NCBI GenBank assembly: GCA_050486265.1 | Contig: JBJHCY010000012.1 | Location: 1 to 64,000 of the forward strand | Length of the DNA stretch: 64,000 nucleotides | Direction of reading: 5' to 3' | Source of the DNA: SLFH01 sp050486265 | Lineage (GTDB): Bacteria > Planctomycetota > Phycisphaerae > Phycisphaerales > UBA1924 | The notes under the pieces: generated by a model | What the model was told of the DNA's origin: nothing | What the model saw: the letters and a program-made list of their open reading frames with translations, nothing else | The model's database searches: none | Made by a program: the position numbers and the translations under genes | Shown here: positions 44,447 to 55,780 of the stretch, piece after piece | How the letters are laid out: the number at the start of each line of letters is the position of its first letter | Position numbering within the stretch: the stretch's first letter is position 1

Positions 44447-44790
44447 GCCACACCCCCCGCGTACATCCAAAGGACCTGGAAACACAAGGCGACCGAACCG
44501 AGGATGATCGCGCCGCTGGCCGTGAGCTGGGCGGTCCAGACGGCCGACCGGTGCGCCCGCGGGAACAGGCGGTCGCAAACAAAGCACATGAACACGAGCT
44601 GCCCCGCCGCCAGCGAGGTCACCCCGGCGGTGAACCGGAGCGTCCCGGGCATCGTGTACTCGAAAGACCCGAGCTGCACCGACGCGGGCGCGACCAGCAG
44701 GATCCAGAGCCCCAGCACAGTCCACCCCGCCGCCCAGGGCGTCGCCGAGAGCACCACGAGCAGTCTTGTCGCCCTTCTGTCGAGCTGCAC
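44443..44790 (-). CDS. small membrane protein, first gene of a coupled triad
   Basis: 115 aa with about three hydrophobic helices (about 8-30, 48-68, 90-110) and a charged loop containing a CFVCDRLFPRAHR segment. I recognise no family. The GTG at 44790 is preceded by GGGAG with 7-nt spacing. Its TGA overlaps the TTG start of the TPR gene (4 bp), so these two and the flippase gene are one translationally coupled operon. Confidence 0.6.
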   Translation of the reverse strand: MQLDRRATRLLVVLSATPWAAGWTVLGLWILLVAPASVQLGSFEYTMPGTLRFTAGVTSLAAGQLVFMCFVCDRLFPRAHRSAVWTAQLTASGAIILGSVALCFQVLWMYAGGVA

Positions 44791-44867
44791 GCCGACTCCC
44801 TTCCGGTCCCGGAGGTCGCGCCGGGTCCGGCCAGAGTGTACCGCGTGCGTCCCGACGCCGGGCGGGC

Positions 44868-46637
44868 TCAGCCCATCGCCATCGTGACGAGGAACTCGGC
44901 GTTGCTCTTGGTCTTCTTCAGGCGGCTCTTGAGCAGCTCCATCGCTTCGACGGGGTTCATGTCCGACAGGATCTTTCGCAGGCGATAGACCAGCTCGAGC
45001 TCCTTGGGATCCAGCAGGAGTTCCTCGCGTCGGGTGCCGCTGGAGGCGATGTCGATGGCGGGGTAGATCCGCTTGTCGCTCAGGCGCCGGTCCAGGTGCA
45101 GCTCGCTGTTGCCGGTGCCCTTGAACTCCTCGAAGATCACCTCGTCCATCTTCGAGCCGGTGTCGACCAGCGCGGTGCCGATGATGGTGAGGCTGCCGCC
45201 GTTCTCGATGGCGCGTGCGGCGCCGAAGAACTTCTTGGGCTTCTGGAGGGCGTTGGCGTCGATGCCGCCGGTCATGATCTTGCCCGAGTGGGGCATCTCG
45301 GCGTTGTAGGCCCTGGCCAGGCGCGTGATCGAGTCGAGGAAGATGACGACGTCGTCGCCGAACTCGACCATCCGCTTGGCCTTCTCGATGATCACATCGG
45401 CGATCTGCACATGGCGGGAGGATTGCTCGTCGAAGGTGCTGGCGACGACCTCGACATCTTTGCCGCTGTTGCGTCGGAAGTCGGTCACTTCTTCGGGGCG
45501 CTCATCGACGAGGAGCACGAAGATCTTGACCTTGGGGTAGTTCTTGTTGATCGCCTGCGTCATCTGCTGGAGGATGACGGTCTTGCCGGTGCGGGGCGGG
45601 GCGACGATCAGGGCTCGCTGGCCCTTGCCCAGAGGCGTCACCAGGTCGATCACGCGCGACTCGAACTTCTCCGGCGTGGTCTCGAGGACGAACCGCTCCT
45701 CGGGGTGCAGCGGCGTGAGGTCCTCGAAGTTGATCAGGCTGTTGATCGCAGACGGCTCGCGCCCGTTGACCTTCTCGACACGGAGCAGCGCGAAGTACCG
45801 CTCGCTCTCTTTGGGCGGGCGGACGGCCCCGCGGACGACCATCCCCTTGCGCAGGCCGAAGCGCCGGATCTGGCTGGGGCTGACATAGATATCGTCGGGG
45901 CCGGGCAGATAGCTCTGCTCGGGCGAACGCAGGAAGCCGAAGCCGTCGGGCATCACCTCGAGCGTGCCCTCGCCGAACATCAGGCCCTGCTTGGCGGCCC
46001 GCGCCTTGAGGATCTTGAAGATCAGGTCCTGCTTGGGGATCTGGTGGAAGTCCTCCAGGCCCTCGCTCTCGGCGACCTTGAAGACCTCCTCCATCTCCAT
46101 CCGCTGGAGCTGCGTGATCGTCAGCGCGTCCTTGGCCTCCTGGTACCCGCTCTTGGCGACAATCCGCTCGAGCTCCGCGGCTTCGCGTTCGAGCTCCTCG
46201 TCGCTGGGCAGGTGGTGGTCGGGCCGGTCGGAAGGACGCCCGCCGCCGGGGCCGCCGCCCCCACCGCCCCCCTTGCGCTTCTTTCGCTTGCGACGCCCGC
46301 CGCGATCGTTCTGGTCCTGCTGGTTGCTGCGCTGGTTCTGGTCCTGGCGCTTGTGGTCGGAGTTGTGGCCCGAGCCGTTGCCCGATCCGCGGGCCTCGTC
46401 GCCCGAAGGCTTCTGCTCTCTGGGCTGCTCGGTCGGCCTGGGCTCCTTCGGGGTCTCGGAAGCCTTCGGCTCTTTGCGCGACTCGGGCTGGGTCTGCTGC
46501 TCGCCGGTGCTCACGGTCGATCCCTCCGATTGGGCCGGGGTCTTTCGCGAACGCGTCTTGCGTTTCGCCGGGGCCTTGGTCCCGCCGCCGCTCTCGTCGC
46601 GGCGATCTTCATCTACGGCTTTGCTCGATCTGGCCAT
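44868..46637 (-). CDS. rho: transcription termination factor Rho, extended N-terminus
   Basis: 589 aa, about 170 longer than Escherichia coli Rho. The extra N-terminus (about 1-165) is low-complexity: Lys/Arg/Ser/Thr- and Gln/Asn-rich, then RRKRKKRK followed by a poly-Gly run. The Rho N-terminal helix domain (about 170-215), cold-shock RNA-binding fold (about 218-290, DGFGFLRSPEQSYLPGPDDIYVSPSQIRRFGLRKG) and ATPase follow. Walker A is APPRTGKT at 346-353; Walker B and Q/R-loops follow. Disordered N-terminal inserts are known in actinobacterial and planctomycete Rho and may aid RNA binding or condensates. Confidence 0.95.
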   Translation of the reverse strand: MARSSKAVDEDRRDESGGGTKAPAKRKTRSRKTPAQSEGSTVSTGEQQTQPESRKEPKASETPKEPRPTEQPREQKPSGDEARGSGNGSGHNSDHKRQDQNQRSNQQDQNDRGGRRKRKKRKGGGGGGGPGGGRPSDRPDHHLPSDEELEREAAELERIVAKSGYQEAKDALTITQLQRMEMEEVFKVAESEGLEDFHQIPKQDLIFKILKARAAKQGLMFGEGTLEVMPDGFGFLRSPEQSYLPGPDDIYVSPSQIRRFGLRKGMVVRGAVRPPKESERYFALLRVEKVNGREPSAINSLINFEDLTPLHPEERFVLETTPEKFESRVIDLVTPLGKGQRALIVAPPRTGKTVILQQMTQAINKNYPKVKIFVLLVDERPEEVTDFRRNSGKDVEVVASTFDEQSSRHVQIADVIIEKAKRMVEFGDDVVIFLDSITRLARAYNAEMPHSGKIMTGGIDANALQKPKKFFGAARAIENGGSLTIIGTALVDTGSKMDEVIFEEFKGTGNSELHLDRRLSDKRIYPAIDIASSGTRREELLLDPKELELVYRLRKILSDMNPVEAMELLKSRLKKTKSNAEFLVTMAMG

Positions 46638-46983
46638 GTGCCGGTTGCTCTTCTCTTTGCTTGTTCAGACAGGAAACAGGGGCGCGCGCCGGGCCTGCCT
46701 TGGCCCGTGCTGCGGCACAGGTTCGGATCCATCCCACGCCGCGGCCGAGGTACCTGCCGCTGAAATGACCGGGAAGGAATGCTCTCCGCACGCGCGGACC
46801 CGGACAGCCTTGCAGACGATCCGGATGACCTGCCTTCAGGCCGCTAACACGCTCGGGGAGGGGATCTATGGCGAGGGTCACCCGCGGGGCATGGATGCCC
46901 CACGGCTTCGACGACCATTGTACCCCGATCGCCGCCCGTCAAACAACCCCGGGCCCAGCGCCGCCGATAAAGACGGCTCCGAT
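46638..46983 (-). promoter_or_regulatory. rho upstream region with promoter candidate and long leader
   Basis: On the minus strand, TACAAT (46922-46917) is preceded by TTGACG (46942-46937, 14-bp spacer) or TTGTTT (46946-46941, 18-bp spacer). It predicts a leader of about 270 nt before the rho ATG. Long rho leaders commonly carry autoregulation, but I could not identify a specific fold. A 90-codon frame (46881-46609) has no convincing features. Confidence 0.45.
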
Positions 46984-47592
46984 TCAGTCTCCCACGCCGC
47001 CCCCAGGCCCCTTTCGGGTCGCTTCAAGGACCGCCCGGGCCTCTTCCAGACGCGGCTTATCGTCCTCGTTCACGATCACGAACCGGCACCGGCGCCGCTT
47101 TTCTTCCAACGGCATCTGGGCGGCCTCGCGCCGGTCGAACTCCTCCTCGTCCCATCCCCGCGTCCGGAGCACACGCTCCAGCCTCGTCGCCCGTGAGGCC
47201 TCGACAAAGACGACCTCGTCGCACTCGCCCTCCAGCCCCGCCTCGAACAGCAGCGGCGCGTCGATGACCACCCCGGGCTTTCCCCGGGCCATTTCGATCG
47301 CCTCCCGGCGGCTCTTCTTGACCAGCGGATGGATCAGCCCCTCCAGGCGCCGGCGTTCGTCGGCGTCGGCGAACACGATCTGCGCCACCCGACGCCGGTC
47401 GATCGCCCCAGACTCGTCGAGGACGCCGGGCCCCCACCAACCGACAAGCTCGTCGCGGACCTCTTGACGCTGCAGCGCCCGCTTGGCCTCGGCGTCGGAA
47501 TCGAGCACGAGGCACCCGAGCTCGGCGAACGCGCGCGCCACGGCGCTCTTGCCGCTGCCGATCCCCCCGGCCAGGCCGATGACGGGCGTCAC
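46984..47592 (-). CDS. coaE: dephospho-CoA kinase
   Basis: 202 aa, last enzyme of coenzyme A synthesis. P-loop GGIGSGKS (9-16), the DSDA of LVLDSDAEAKRAL, the HPLV segment (GLIHPLVKKSRREAI) and VVIDAPLLFEAGLE are all present. The GTG start at 47592 overlaps the hpt stop (GTGA). Confidence 0.93.
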   Translation of the reverse strand: MTPVIGLAGGIGSGKSAVARAFAELGCLVLDSDAEAKRALQRQEVRDELVGWWGPGVLDESGAIDRRRVAQIVFADADERRRLEGLIHPLVKKSRREAIEMARGKPGVVIDAPLLFEAGLEGECDEVVFVEASRATRLERVLRTRGWDEEEFDRREAAQMPLEEKRRRCRFVIVNEDDKPRLEEARAVLEATRKGPGGGVGD

Positions 47593-48191
47593 GCCCCGCC
47601 TCCCGCCCCATCAGCCGCCTGCGGCGAGATCGCGTCGGGTCTGAGCACCGCGATGTCGGGGTGGTTGCGGTAGTACCCGTCGTAGTCGAGCCCGTACCCG
47701 ACAACGAACTCGTCGGGGATCTCGAAGCCCGCGTAGTCGGGGGTGACCGCCTCGGCTCTGGAGACTTTTTTGTCCAGAAGAACGCAGGTCCGTACGCTCG
47801 CGGGCGACTGCTCACGCACCAGCGAGGTGATCAGCCCGAGCGTGCGCCCCGAGTCGAGGATGTCGTCGACGATGACCACATGCCGCCCGTGCAGGTTGTC
47901 GGGCAGGGCCGACCGCATCGCCGCCCCGCGCGAGGTCATCGACCGCCCGGGGTAGCTGGAGATCGCCACAAGCTCCAGACGCAGCTTGAACGGCAGGTGA
48001 CGGATCAGGTCGGCGACGAACACGATCGCCCCGGTGAGGATCGGGATGAAGACCACCTGCCCGGGCTCGCCATCGGGCCCCTCGGGCCCCATGTCGCGCA
48101 CGAGATCTTCGGCGAGATCGCCCGCCATGTCGTGCACGCGGCTTGCGATCCGTTCGCGATCGATCAGCACCCGGTCGATATCCCGGAACAT
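47589..48191 (-). CDS. hpt: hypoxanthine phosphoribosyltransferase
   Basis: About 200 aa. It salvages hypoxanthine or guanine with PRPP, releasing PPi. The PRPP-binding motif VVIVDDILDSGRTL is complete, as is IPILTGAIVFVADLIRHL. I chose the ATG at 48191 (MFRDIDRVLIDRERI), the usual family start; an in-frame GTG at 48221 would add 10 residues and neither has a clear ribosome-binding site. Its stop overlaps coaE. Confidence 0.9.
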   Translation of the reverse strand: MFRDIDRVLIDRERIASRVHDMAGDLAEDLVRDMGPEGPDGEPGQVVFIPILTGAIVFVADLIRHLPFKLRLELVAISSYPGRSMTSRGAAMRSALPDNLHGRHVVIVDDILDSGRTLGLITSLVREQSPASVRTCVLLDKKVSRAEAVTPDYAGFEIPDEFVVGYGLDYDGYYRNHPDIAVLRPDAISPQAADGAGGGA

Positions 48192-48251
48192 GGCCCAGCG
48201 TAGGGCGGCATAGGCCTCCACGGCCCGCTGGCAGCCCGCCTCATGGCCCCA

Positions 48252-48812
48252 TCACAACCCCGCCAGCTCCCCCCGCTGGCGGAGCTGCCAGTAGCGGGCG
48301 AGCGCATCCTCGATGACGGCGTGGGCCGCCTCGGCGGGCATGATCTCGTCGACCTCGACCGACTTCTCCTCAAGCTGCTTGTAGTCCTCGAAGAACCGCT
48401 TGAGCATCTTGAAGGTGTGGACGGGGAAGTTGCTCGCCTTGCTGTAGTCGGCGTACTCGGGGTCGTTGACGAGCACGGAGATGATCTTGTGATCCGGCTG
48501 GCCGTCGTCGACCATCGTCATCAGCCCGACCACCCGGGCCTCGCAGACGCACAGGCCGGGGATCTTCTCGGCGCAGAAGACCAGAATGTCCAAGGGGTCG
48601 TCGTCCTCGGCCATCGTCTGGGGGATAAACCCGTAGTTGGCCGGGTAGTACACCGCCGAGGAGAGCACCCGGTCGAGCTTGAGCATGCCGGACTTCTTGT
48701 CCAGCTCGTACTTGTTGCTCGATCCTTTGGGGATCTCGATGATCGCCTTGACATGCTCGGGGAGGGCGTGCTTGTCGGTCGCGGGGGTGACATCGTGCCA
48801 GGGGTTGATCAT
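48252..48812 (-). CDS. ppa: inorganic pyrophosphatase, family I
   Basis: 186 aa. Family I motifs are seen: KYELDKKSGMLKLDRVL, YYPANYGFIPQT, the metal-binding DDDPLDILV (about 75-83) and an acidic DDG.PDHKI segment. It hydrolyses PPi, which HPRT and nucleotide or CoA synthesis release, so the operon order ppa-hpt-coaE makes sense. An AGGA lies 9 nt before the ATG. It is divergent from pgi, with 127 bp between starts. Confidence 0.95.
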   Translation of the reverse strand: MINPWHDVTPATDKHALPEHVKAIIEIPKGSSNKYELDKKSGMLKLDRVLSSAVYYPANYGFIPQTMAEDDDPLDILVFCAEKIPGLCVCEARVVGLMTMVDDGQPDHKIISVLVNDPEYADYSKASNFPVHTFKMLKRFFEDYKQLEEKSVEVDEIMPAEAAHAVIEDALARYWQLRQRGELAGL

Positions 48813-48927
48813 CGGGGTGCGTCCTGGGGGTTCTTTCGGAAGGGCCTGCCCGGCCGGGGGCGAGCCGCCGGGCCGCTGAGCGTAGCCGGGGGGATCGCCG
48901 ATCCTCCACGATCGACCGAGATTCCGC

Positions 48928-48933
48928 TACCCT
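48928..48933 (+). promoter_or_regulatory. -10-like TACCCT before pgi
   Basis: TACCCT is followed by GATGCC, exactly six bases, then the pgi ATG at 48940. No ribosome-binding site is seen. It is a further leaderless candidate. Confidence 0.45.
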
Positions 48934-48939
48934 GATGCC

Positions 48940-50352
<1,413 letters not shown>

Positions 50353-50355
<3 letters not shown>

Positions 50356-50421
50356 GGCGCTGGGTGTGATATGGCATAGACACCCGAAACCTTGACGCCG
50401 ATCCCTGAGCGAAGCGAAGGG
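50353..50421 (+). repeat. 3' module after pgi: GGCGCTGGG plus GAGCGAAGCGA palindrome
   Basis: Directly after the pgi stop, TAGGGCGCTGGGTG is followed about 35 bp later by CCCT-GAGCGAAGCGA-AGGG (50403-50421). The same pair, with a compensatory change in the palindrome arms (CTCT/AGAG), follows DUF444. It suggests a repeat that folds as RNA. Only one G-tract pair is kept here. Confidence 0.65.
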
Positions 50422-50512
50422 TCGGGTCGCTTCATCTGACCGCACACTGACTCGCATCTGTGACGCAATGACACTGGCGGACAAGCCGCCAGTGCCGCAG
50501 ATCTGTTTCCGA

Positions 50513-51013
50513 TTACTTCGGCCCCCACCCGTTCGCGCCGTCTTTGAGCAGCGCGAACATGTGCCACGCGCCGTTGAACGGATCGCCGGGGCCGAAGGTC
50601 GCTTTGCCGGTGCGGATGATCGTGGCGTCGTCCTGCCGGTAGAGCGCGCTCACGCCGGGCCAGACCTTGCCCGGCTCGGGCTCGAAGCCCAGGTCGGCGT
50701 TGAAGCTCGAACCCTTCGTCGAGACCATGCGGAACTTCCAGCCGCGTTCTGCGGCGAACTCGCGCTGCACCGACGGCTCGTCGGGCGAAGCGAGCACGAA
50801 AGCGGCGCGGTCTTCCAGATGGCGCAGCAGCCCGTTGAACCCGTCGGCCCACATGGTGCAATACGCGCAGCGCCTGCCCATGTTGTGGATCACCAGCAGA
50901 TCACGCTTGCCGCCAAAGAGATCGGCGAGCGAGACCTTGCCTTCGGGTGTGGCGAATGAGTACTCGCCGACGGGTTCGGCGAGGTCGTGCTGCGGCGTGT
51001 CGTCTTGAGGCAC
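50513..51013 (-). CDS. DUF899 thioredoxin-fold protein
   Basis: 166 aa. YSFATPEGKVSLADLFGGKRDLLVIHNMGRRCAYCTMWADGFNGLLRHLEDRAAFVLASPDEPS fits the DUF899 family. One Cys pair, CAYC, matches its CxxC-like position. It has no signal peptide, so it is cytoplasmic. Function is unknown; a peroxiredoxin-like or stress role is possible. GGAG lies 7 nt before the GTG at 51013. Confidence 0.8.
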   Translation of the reverse strand: MPQDDTPQHDLAEPVGEYSFATPEGKVSLADLFGGKRDLLVIHNMGRRCAYCTMWADGFNGLLRHLEDRAAFVLASPDEPSVQREFAAERGWKFRMVSTKGSSFNADLGFEPEPGKVWPGVSALYRQDDATIIRTGKATFGPGDPFNGAWHMFALLKDGANGWGPK

Positions 51014-51432
51014 TTTGAGACTCCGGCCAAAGGCGTTCCAGGCGCGAGCATATCAAAGACTCCGCGGCCAGCGGTCCGCCCATCGACGGGCGATGCACGC
51101 TCCTGCCGCGCCTTAGACGCCCCGGGCACGCCCGCCATCGCAGGATGACCGCTCGGGCCCGGCTTGAGGCTCAGGTCGCCCCGCGCGCCCAGCGATTATC
51201 GGGCAAACACCCCTTGCTTCGGGCGCCCGATTGCTGTAGCGTGCGTGTGTCAGGCGGCCAATCTTCGGGCGGCCGGCTCGGATGCGTTCTTGCGTCCACG
51301 CCCGCCCACGGCAAGCCTCCGGCCGGTCCCCCGCTCGACCGCCACCAAACAGACGCTCATCCCCGACGAGCCGACAGTTGTCCGGGCGCTTGGAGGAGGC
51401 GCCCGCGCGCAGCGTCGGCCGTCGGTCTTTTT

Positions 51433-51468
51433 GGGAGGGGCGTGGGGTGTGGGGCGATGGGGCGTGGG
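51433..51468 (+). repeat. six G-tracts, quadruplex-type
   Basis: GGG, GGGG, GGGG, GGGG, GGGG, GGG separated by A, CGT, TGT, CGAT and CGT. All loops are short, so this is the best quadruplex candidate in the window. It lies just past the terminator of the oligopeptidase gene. Confidence 0.7.
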
Positions 51469-51474
51469 TTCCGG

Positions 51475-51507
51475 AAACGAAAACGCCGCCCTTCCGAAGG
51501 GCGGCGT
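51475..51507 (-). terminator. rho-independent terminator after the prolyl oligopeptidase gene
   Basis: A perfect 11-bp stem, ACGCCGCCCTT/AAGGGCGGCGT (51483-51493 and 51497-51507), with a 3-nt loop is followed on the minus strand by TTTTCGTTT. It lies 26 bp past the stop of the minus-strand gene, correct for a terminator. Confidence 0.85.
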
Positions 51508-51533
51508 CGTTGTTCTTGGTGTTGCAGCGTCTG

Positions 51534-53717
<2,184 letters not shown>

Positions 53718-53820
53718 CTGGAGGTCTCCGTGAGAACGAAAAATCGTGTACGGCGAGGATCGTACCGCCGACCCGGCCCCGCGTTGCCGAAGTATTGTGT
53801 GTCGGAGGCCCTGATCGCCC

Positions 53821-54570
53821 ATGACCGGGTTTGAGCCGTTCAGCCTGCAGCACGCGATCGTCGTCACCTTCTGCCTGGGGGTGATGGCGGCGTTCGTCTG
53901 GCTGGGCGTCATCGCCGGCGATCGAGAGCGTTGGGTCCGCTACGGGTGGGTCGGGCTCTGTGTCATCGCCGAGAGCGTGACCGGCTGGTACTGGCTGACC
54001 AACTGGGACCCCGGGGTGAGCCTGCCCCTGCATGTCTGCAACATCGCCTCGCTGCTGGCGCCGGTCGCCCTGCTCTTCCCGGCCCGATGGCTGCGGGTCA
54101 TCCTCTACTTCTGGGGCATCGGCCTCTCGACCCAGGCCTTCCTCACCCCCCTCGTCCACGAGGGCACCGCCTTCTGGCTCTTCTGGATCAACCACACCCA
54201 GATCGTCGGCACGGCGGTCTACCTGCTGGTCATCGAGGGCTACCGCCCCGACTGGCGCGACTACCGCAACATCACCGTCATCAACGCGGGCTATATCGTG
54301 GGCATCAGCGCCATCAACCTCTCGTTCGGCTTCAACTACGCCTACATCGGCAACCAGCTCCCCGAGACGACCACGCTCATGCACAAGTTCGGGCCCTGGC
54401 CATGGCGGGTCTTTGTCGCGTGGGCGATCGTACAGGCGGTCTTCGCGGCCATGGTCGCCGTCTGGATGCCGTGGACAGGCCAAGACGAACTCGAAGACTC
54501 CGCCTTCGACAGCGTCTCGCCTTCGGGCGATCCCAACGACGACTCGGGCGAACTCGCCAGCCCCCGATGA
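53821..54570 (+). CDS. YwaF-type integral membrane protein (TIGR02206)
   Basis: 249 aa with about six transmembrane helices. The landmark segment LPLHVCNIASLLAPVALLFP is the family hallmark, followed by YFWGIGLSTQAFLTPLVHEG and NNTQIVGTAVYLL-like helices (FWINHTQIVGTAVYLL). An acidic tail is added at the C-terminus. Function is unknown. GGAGG lies about 12 nt before the ATG. It is divergent from the oligopeptidase gene. Confidence 0.82.
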   Translation: MTGFEPFSLQHAIVVTFCLGVMAAFVWLGVIAGDRERWVRYGWVGLCVIAESVTGWYWLTNWDPGVSLPLHVCNIASLLAPVALLFPARWLRVILYFWGIGLSTQAFLTPLVHEGTAFWLFWINHTQIVGTAVYLLVIEGYRPDWRDYRNITVINAGYIVGISAINLSFGFNYAYIGNQLPETTTLMHKFGPWPWRVFVAWAIVQAVFAAMVAVWMPWTGQDELEDSAFDSVSPSGDPNDDSGELASPR

Positions 54571-54640
54571 CCCCGGCGCCGATGACCTGGGCCCCACCGA
54601 CCCCGCCCGCCGGACGCTCGCGGGCGGCGGCCGATCTCTC

Positions 54641-54646
54641 TAGACT
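54641..54646 (+). promoter_or_regulatory. -10-like TAGACT before the 54653 start
   Basis: TAGACT is followed by CGGCCC, six bases, and the GTG at 54653. No ribosome-binding site is present. It fits the leaderless pattern, here with a GTG start. Confidence 0.4.
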
Positions 54647-54652
54647 CGGCCC

Positions 54653-55780
54653 GTGACCCTCCCCGTCCTGCTGCTCGCACTGCTCGCCTTCGCCATCGCC
54701 TGCCCGGCGACCTGGGCGATCATCCGCGTCAGCCGCAGGCTCGGCGCGATCGATACCGAGCCGATGCCGGGCCAGGAGAAGATGACCCGCCGTGCGATCC
54801 CCAACACGGGCGGGATCGCCATCGTGCTCGGGTTCGCGCTGCCGATGCTGCTGGGGCTCCTGGCGGTCGGCCTCGCCCCGGGCGCCGTGACCCGCCTCGT
54901 CCCGGCGCTGGCCAAACACATCGAGGGGATCGCGGAGGTCATCCCCGACGCGGCGGTCCTCCTCGTCGCGCTCTTGGGCCTGCACGCCCTCGGCCTCGCC
55001 GACGACCGCAGGCCCCTCGGCCCGTTCATCAAGCTCGGGGTCATGCTCGGGCTCTCGCTGGCGGTCGTCCGCTTCACCGACACCCGCCTGCTGATGCTGC
55101 TCGACAGATATGACGGCGGGGCGTGGCTGAGCATCGCCCTGACCGTCCTCTGGTTCGGTGTCGTCATCAACGCCATGAACTTCATGGACAACATGGACGG
55201 CCTCGCCGGAGGGACCGCAGCGGTCGCCTCGGCCTTCTTTCTCGCCGCGGCCCTCATCAACGGACAGTGGTTCATCGCGGCCTGTCTCGCCCTGCTGCTC
55301 GGGGCGTGCCTGGGCTTTCTCGTCTGGAACTTCGCGCCCGCGAAGATCTTCATGGGCGACGGGGGTTCGCTGGCGCTGGGCTTTCTGCTCGCCTTCCTGA
55401 CCACGCGCACGACCTACTACGACCCGGCGACGGCCGGCGGGTGGTACGCCGTCTTCATGCCGCTGCTCGTGCTGGCCGTCCCGCTCTACGACTTTGTCAG
55501 CGTGACGCTCATCCGCATCAGCCAGGGGAAAAGCCCGTTCGTCGGCGACCTCCAGCACTTCTCCCACCGCCTCCACCGGCGGGGGCTGAGCGTCCGCCAG
55601 ACGGCGCTGGTCGTCTACGGCGCCACCGCCATCACCGGCGTCGGAGGCATCGCCCTCGCCTCGCTGGAACCCTGGCAGGCGATCCTGGTCGGTCTGCAGA
55701 CCATCCTCGTGCTCGGCGTGATCGCCCTGTTCGAGTTCGGCAGCGCCACACCCCAGAGCAAACGGCAGCATCAACCGTGA
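54653..55780 (+). CDS. undecaprenyl-phosphate GlcNAc-1-phosphate transferase (WecA/MraY family)
   Basis: 375 aa with about ten transmembrane helices. It begins lipid-linked glycan synthesis by transferring HexNAc-1-P to a polyprenyl phosphate. The three catalytic signatures are seen: LADDRRPLGP (DDxxxP-type), NFMDNMDGLAGG (NxxDxxDGLA) and FMGDGGSLALGF. The lack of the MraY pentapeptide-binding loops suggests WecA/TagO type. The TGA overlaps the next GTG by 4 bp. Confidence 0.88.
   Translation: MTLPVLLLALLAFAIACPATWAIIRVSRRLGAIDTEPMPGQEKMTRRAIPNTGGIAIVLGFALPMLLGLLAVGLAPGAVTRLVPALAKHIEGIAEVIPDAAVLLVALLGLHALGLADDRRPLGPFIKLGVMLGLSLAVVRFTDTRLLMLLDRYDGGAWLSIALTVLWFGVVINAMNFMDNMDGLAGGTAAVASAFFLAAALINGQWFIAACLALLLGACLGFLVWNFAPAKIFMGDGGSLALGFLLAFLTTRTTYYDPATAGGWYAVFMPLLVLAVPLYDFVSVTLIRISQGKSPFVGDLQHFSHRLHRRGLSVRQTALVVYGATAITGVGGIALASLEPWQAILVGLQTILVLGVIALFEFGSATPQSKRQHQP

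Larger units (their letters stand above)
51014..51533. other. 520-bp intergenic region, no supported gene
   Basis: It contains a strong minus-strand terminator (51480-51507) for the prolyl-oligopeptidase gene and a run of six G-tracts (51433-51468). The rest shows no conserved motif I can defend. Open frames across it are GC-rich shadows. Confidence 0.6.

Noticed and set aside
46609..46881. 90-codon frame in the rho leader
   Set aside because: No ribosome-binding site or conserved motif, and it overlaps the rho start out of frame.
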